Shown: piece after piece, positions 60,461-64,000 of the stretch
Layout: every line of letters starts with the position of its first letter
Position numbering within the stretch: the stretch's first letter is position 1
Source: Colius striatus
Taxonomy: Eukaryota > Chordata > Aves > Coliiformes > Coliidae
Assembly: GCF_028858725.1 (NCBI RefSeq)
Contig: NC_084790.1
Location: 28,685,031-28,749,030 of the forward strand
Direction of reading: 5' to 3'
Length of the DNA: 64,000 bases
Notes under the pieces: model-generated
Seen by the model: only the letters and a program-made list of their open reading frames with translations
Databases searched by the model: none
What the model was told of the DNA's origin: nothing
Translations under genes and position numbers: made by a program

Positions 60461-61876
60461 CTAGAAGTCCCCCTCGAGGGGACTAGAATAGAGCTCAACC
60501 CTTCTATTCTGTCTAGGGAGTTGCTCACTGGAAACTGGAGCAGCATCTTTCCAAGAGAAATTGCTCCTTGTAGTGGTTTTTCCCCGTAACTGCCGTGCCC
60601 GTGCCCTTAAGGCCGAAGTAGGTTGCCCATGCCACTTGTTCATGTTCTCTCCCTGGTCCCACAGGTAAGACCACAAAGCACCTCGTGGTGTCTGCCCTCT
60701 ATATTCCCTCTCTTGAACAGAGGGACATCTACTAATAGCTGAAGTATGGACTCGGGCAGGTGGAGTGCGGGACATATCTTCTTTGAATTGGTGGAACTCT
60801 TGTGACATTTTATCTACAGCCGAGACAACAGCCTGTAGGGAGGAAGACAGACTTTCTTCATATTGCCGAAGTTGAACACCCATTTCCCCCACTGTTTTCC
60901 CTTCACCTTCTTTCCAGGAGATGACTGCCAATGAATTAGCATAAGATGATAGCGCACTTTGCAGAAATCTTCGCCACATAGACTGTGTGCACTGGACCTC
61001 ATCTGGGTCTGTTGGTAACTGCTCATTATAAATCACTTCCCGCACAGCTAACTCCCTCAGGTACTGGATACCTTTGTCCATTGTGGTCCACTTGCCTGGG
61101 TGGCATATGATATCTTCTTTGAAGGGGTATCTTTCCCTCACACCAGACAAAAGTCTTCTCCAGAGGCTGAGGACTTCTGTCTTCCTTCCAATCTCCTTGT
61201 CAATGCTGCCATCCCGGGACAGAGAGCCCAGCTGCCTGGCTTCCCTGCCCTCCAAGTCCAAGCTGTGGGCCCCATTCTCCCAGCATCGGAGCAGCCAGGC
61301 GACAAGGTGCTCGCTTGGGTGGCGACTGTAATCTTTTCGCACTTCTCGCAGTTCGCTCAGGGACAAGGATCGGGTGATTATCTCTAGCTCTGGCTCTGAC
61401 TCTTCCTCCTGTTCCCGTGATGACACTGGTTCATCTTCATCCCTCACAAGGCGAACTGATTTTTTTATGTGTTTCTTTTTCTGGACAGGAGCAACTGACA
61501 CTGCCACAGGTTGATCCTCTGATTCAGGATCAGTGTCTGCTGTTCGAGTTAGGGCAGCAACAGCATCAGTTGCCTCAGTTTGAATAGCCACAGTGGTTGC
61601 TAGGGTGGCATTCCTAATCTGTACAAGTAAAAAACTCTTCCAATACCTGTTCATATTCTTCTGTATATCAATCCCTCCATAGCTGCCCAACCTCATAACA
61701 GTCTGGAAAACACATTTCACAACTCTACCCAAGAAAAACATCCTACCTAGAGGACAGAGCAATAAAACCACAATGGCTGGGACATCCCAAGTGCATTCTG
61801 AACTGTCAAAAGCTATTGCAGTTAACTTGAATGAGTAAGGGAGGATGGAAAAAATGGAAAAATTACGTCCCTCCAT
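60461..61876 (-). CDS. gag: gag-like polyprotein ORF, 471 codons, open
   Basis: The longest continuous frame of the element. About residues 1-110 are hydrophobic to mixed, with a possible membrane segment around 'VPAIVVLLLCPLG'. An acidic low-complexity stretch follows (REQEEESEPELE, about 150-165). Then comes a helical capsid-like region ('HLVAWLLRCWENGA', about 190-330) and a basic tail rich in Arg ('RARARQLRGK', about 425-435). No CCHC zinc knuckle is visible, so RNA binding, if any, would rest on the basic tail. Assignment rests mainly on position upstream of protease and on general gag character. The true start may lie further up in another frame. Confidence 0.65.
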   Translation of the reverse strand: MEGRNFSIFSILPYSFKLTAIAFDSSECTWDVPAIVVLLLCPLGRMFFLGRVVKCVFQTVMRLGSYGGIDIQKNMNRYWKSFLLVQIRNATLATTVAIQTEATDAVAALTRTADTDPESEDQPVAVSVAPVQKKKHIKKSVRLVRDEDEPVSSREQEEESEPELEIITRSLSLSELREVRKDYSRHPSEHLVAWLLRCWENGAHSLDLEGREARQLGSLSRDGSIDKEIGRKTEVLSLWRRLLSGVRERYPFKEDIICHPGKWTTMDKGIQYLRELAVREVIYNEQLPTDPDEVQCTQSMWRRFLQSALSSYANSLAVISWKEGEGKTVGEMGVQLRQYEESLSSSLQAVVSAVDKMSQEFHQFKEDMSRTPPARVHTSAISRCPSVQEREYRGQTPRGALWSYLWDQGENMNKWHGQPTSALRARARQLRGKTTTRSNFSWKDAAPVSSEQLPRQNRRVELYSSPLEGDF

Positions 61877-62016
61877 TTTCCCATGAACTGAGTGTCATTA
61901 CTGTCACTACATTCTGAAAATAAATGTCCAAGTTGCAGAAATGCCAACCAAGTCATGTACAAGTATTGGCCTAGCTCCATACCCAGTGATACAACCATAC
62001 CATAAGCCAGTAACAA
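61822..62016 (-). pseudogene. leader/N-terminal fragment upstream of gag
   Basis: A 64-codon frame starting 'MLLAYGMVVSLGMELGQYLY' overlaps the start of the gag-like ORF in a different frame. The first 35 residues are hydrophobic. It may be the original N terminus of the gag-side product, now shifted by an indel, or an untranslated leader. Confidence 0.4.
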
Positions 62017-62050
62017 CCAGTATATCAGGATAAATGTATCTTACCTAACT

Positions 62051-63115
62051 GAGAAGTTACCAAACATGCTTTAAGATCTCAGTGCTCTCAGTTCTCGCCC
62101 TGGAAGTACTCTAAATAGCTTCAATTGTATAACAAAGATAAGGTGACTATATTTTTAAGATAAAATAACATGTAGGGAGTGTGATTGCTAAAAGAAAAAA
62201 AAGTCTGACAGACTGAGAACTAGATGAAGGACTGTGTGCCATACTGTTCTGTCATCACACACTAAAAATCATGACTAAAAAACTCCAGTGAAAAAGAATC
62301 CAACTACAAATCCATTTCTGGGAAGTAAATGTGCAAAACTTAAGTACTTCAGAGCATATTCTGTACAGAAATAAATTACCAAACCCAAACATTTCAGCCT
62401 AGCTTGGAAATCTTAAGGGTCAACATAACTCTTTCTGGACAGTAACCATGACTGTGGTACACAAAAAATTAATCTTGATGATGATGGTAGCTGTATATAT
62501 AAACACAGCTAATGGTAAAAATATCTGCAAATTTGCATATTCAAATTGACTTGTAAAATTATACAGCTATTATAGAAGCTAAACTAACAGAACATAGTTT
62601 CCAGTTCTGCTCCTGTCACAACCATACCAAGGCAGAGCAGAGTGTGGCCACAGGGGTTTTCAGGACATCAAGCTTATGGGGAAATAGTATGAAAGCCTAC
62701 AGTACTGCCAAGGGGCATGGCAAATCAAATAATTAAGACAGAAGATACCCAAAGAGAAAGTAGATTTGATACTCATTACCGAAAGTAAATCTGACATTTA
62801 ATTATCTTATGTCTCTTTTTTGTCTGACCTGTGGTTTCCTTAAACTTCCAACAGCCATGGGCAACTTGAGGGGGCACAGAGTGAGCACAGCTACTTGTTA
62901 CAAAACCACTAAGGGGATTGCTAAGCGTGAATGCACCTTCAGCTCTGGCCTCATGTAGCTGTAGCAACTGCCTTCCTTAAATCCGTTTTCTGTCTTTGGA
63001 TGGAGGGAGTAAAAAGCAAACAGGGCAGAGATTTTAGGAGTGTAATTGTAAAAATCACAACACATCATGTTCCCAATATAATTGCAAGGTTTCAAATCTA
63101 TGGATAGTTATCAAG
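62051..63115. other. spacer, nothing recognised
   Basis: AT-rich DNA where a 5' LTR and the lost half of the 56.2-kb CR1 would be expected. Neither is visible. Confidence 0.5.
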
Positions 63116-64000
63116 AATAATAGAATCATAGAATGGTAGGGGTTGGAAGGGACCTTTAGAGATCATCTAGTCCAACCCCCCTGCAGAAGCAGGTTCACCT
63201 AGATCAGGTCGCATAGGAACATGTCCAGGCGGGTCTTGAAAACCTCCAAGGAAGGAGACTCCACAACCCCCCTGGGCAGCCTGTTCCACTGTGTCACTCT
63301 CACGGTGAAATAGTTTTTTCCTATATTTAAGTGGAACTTTTTGTGTTCCAGCTTCATCCCATTACCCCTTGTCCTGTTACTATCTACTATAGAAAAAAGG
63401 GACGTCTCAACCTCCTGACACCCACTCTTTAGATATTTATAAATGTTAATAAGATCACCTAACAATCTCCTCTCCTCCAGACTAAACAGCCCCAGTTCCC
63501 TCAGTCTTCCCTAGTATGAAAGATGTTCCATACCCTTGATCATCTTTGTGGCCCTGCACTGGACTCTCTCCAGCACTTCCCTGTCTCTCTTGAGCTGAGG
63601 AGCCGAGAACTGAACACAGGACTCCAGATGAGGCCTCACCAGGACAGAGCAGAGGTGCAGAAGAACCTCCCTTGACCTCCTGGCCACACTCTTCTTGATT
63701 CATCCCAGAATGCTATTGGCCTTCTTGGCCACTAGGGCACATTGCTGGCTCATATTTAGCTTATTATCAATGAAGACTCCCAAGTCTCTCTCTGCAGAGC
63801 TGCTCTTCAGCAGTTCGACCCCCAGCCTGTACTGGTGCATGGGGTTGTTCCTTCCCAGATACAGGACTCTGCACTTGTCCTTGTTGAACCTCATGAGGTT
63901 CCTCTCTGCCCAACTCTCAAGCCAGTCAAGATCCCGCCGAATGGCAGCACAGCCTTCTGGGGAATCAGCCAGTCCTCCCAGTTTGGTGTCATCAGCCAAC
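63116..64000 (-). mobile_element. young CR1 LINE, continues past window end
   Basis: The 3' tail AATAGAATCATAGAATGG is followed in antisense by the 3'UTR, the end of the RT ORF ('[21 protein letters not shown]', 63199-63465) and the RT C-terminal region with '[20 protein letters not shown]' (63700-63999). The frame is almost intact over the last 300 nt. It differs from the copy at 53444 by only scattered substitutions in the first 150 bases. Its 5' end is outside the window. Confidence 0.92.

Larger units (their letters stand above)
56317..62050 (-). mobile_element. ERV-L-like provirus, env-less, 5' LTR not found
   Basis: On the minus strand the order is leader, gag, protease, RT, RNase H, integrase, polypurine tract, 3' LTR. 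The pol order and motifs, the lack of any env-like frame and the LTR termini point to an avian ERV-L relative (class III). The distal end is uncertain: no second LTR or primer-binding site is seen up to 63.1 kb. pol is broken by at least three frame changes (about 59600, 59250 and 59100) and by in-frame stops (60073-60075, 58346-58348, 57926-57928). It is a defective, non-infectious relic. Confidence 0.9.

Noticed and set aside
1..64000. CRISPR arrays, operons, rRNA genes, convincing tRNA genes
   Set aside because: None seen on reading either strand; a tRNA covariance search was not possible.

Overview
The window looks like nuclear DNA of a bird. Six or more CR1 LINE pieces carry the avian 3' tail (ATTCTATGATTCT type), ERV-L-type LTRs begin TGT(C/T)CTGGTTT, and long AT-rich spacer is broken by one sharp CpG island. 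I see no bacterial-style operons, rRNA, convincing tRNA or CRISPR array. The species cannot be fixed from the sequence.

The one cellular gene I can support is NREP (neuronal regeneration related protein, P311), on the + strand over about 20.1-41.2 kb. A CpG island (18.7-19.8 kb) is followed by a TATA-bearing 5' exon ending at a strong donor (20168). A 63-nt exon whose last three bases are the initiator ATG follows (21631-21693), then a 78-nt coding exon (35497-35574), then a terminal exon with the last 41 codons, the stop (39608-39610) and a 3'UTR to an AATAAA at 41154. All coding junctions are phase 0, and 1+26+41 codons give 68 residues, the length I recall for mammalian P311. NREP lies at human 5q22, which is largely syntenic with avian chromosome Z, so Z linkage is a reasonable inference.

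1-20 kb: upstream intergenic DNA with CR1 fragments (1.07-1.26, 2.49-3.27, 12.2-14.9, 15.7-17.3, 18.1-18.3 kb) and a 1.1-kb solo LTR inserted in the 12.2-14.9 kb CR1. 20-41 kb: NREP and its large introns, almost repeat-free. 41-52.8 kb: AT-rich intergenic DNA with one LTR fragment (46.6 kb) and a possible old tRNA-derived SINE (48.9 kb). 52.8-64 kb: a nest of mobile elements. It holds an LTR split by a young CR1, a CR1 on the opposite strand, and an env-less ERV-L-like provirus on the minus strand (3' LTR 56317-56758, then integrase, RNase H, RT, protease and gag up to about 62 kb). The 5' LTR of that provirus is not visible. A second young CR1 runs off the window end.

The provirus pol is broken by several frameshifts and in-frame stops, while the gag-like frame is one open 471-codon ORF. 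No novel defence or metabolic system is visible. The most useful points are the NREP gene model, a cryptic 71-nt exon in NREP intron 2, the repeat array in the U3 of the solo LTR, and the nesting order of the repeats.
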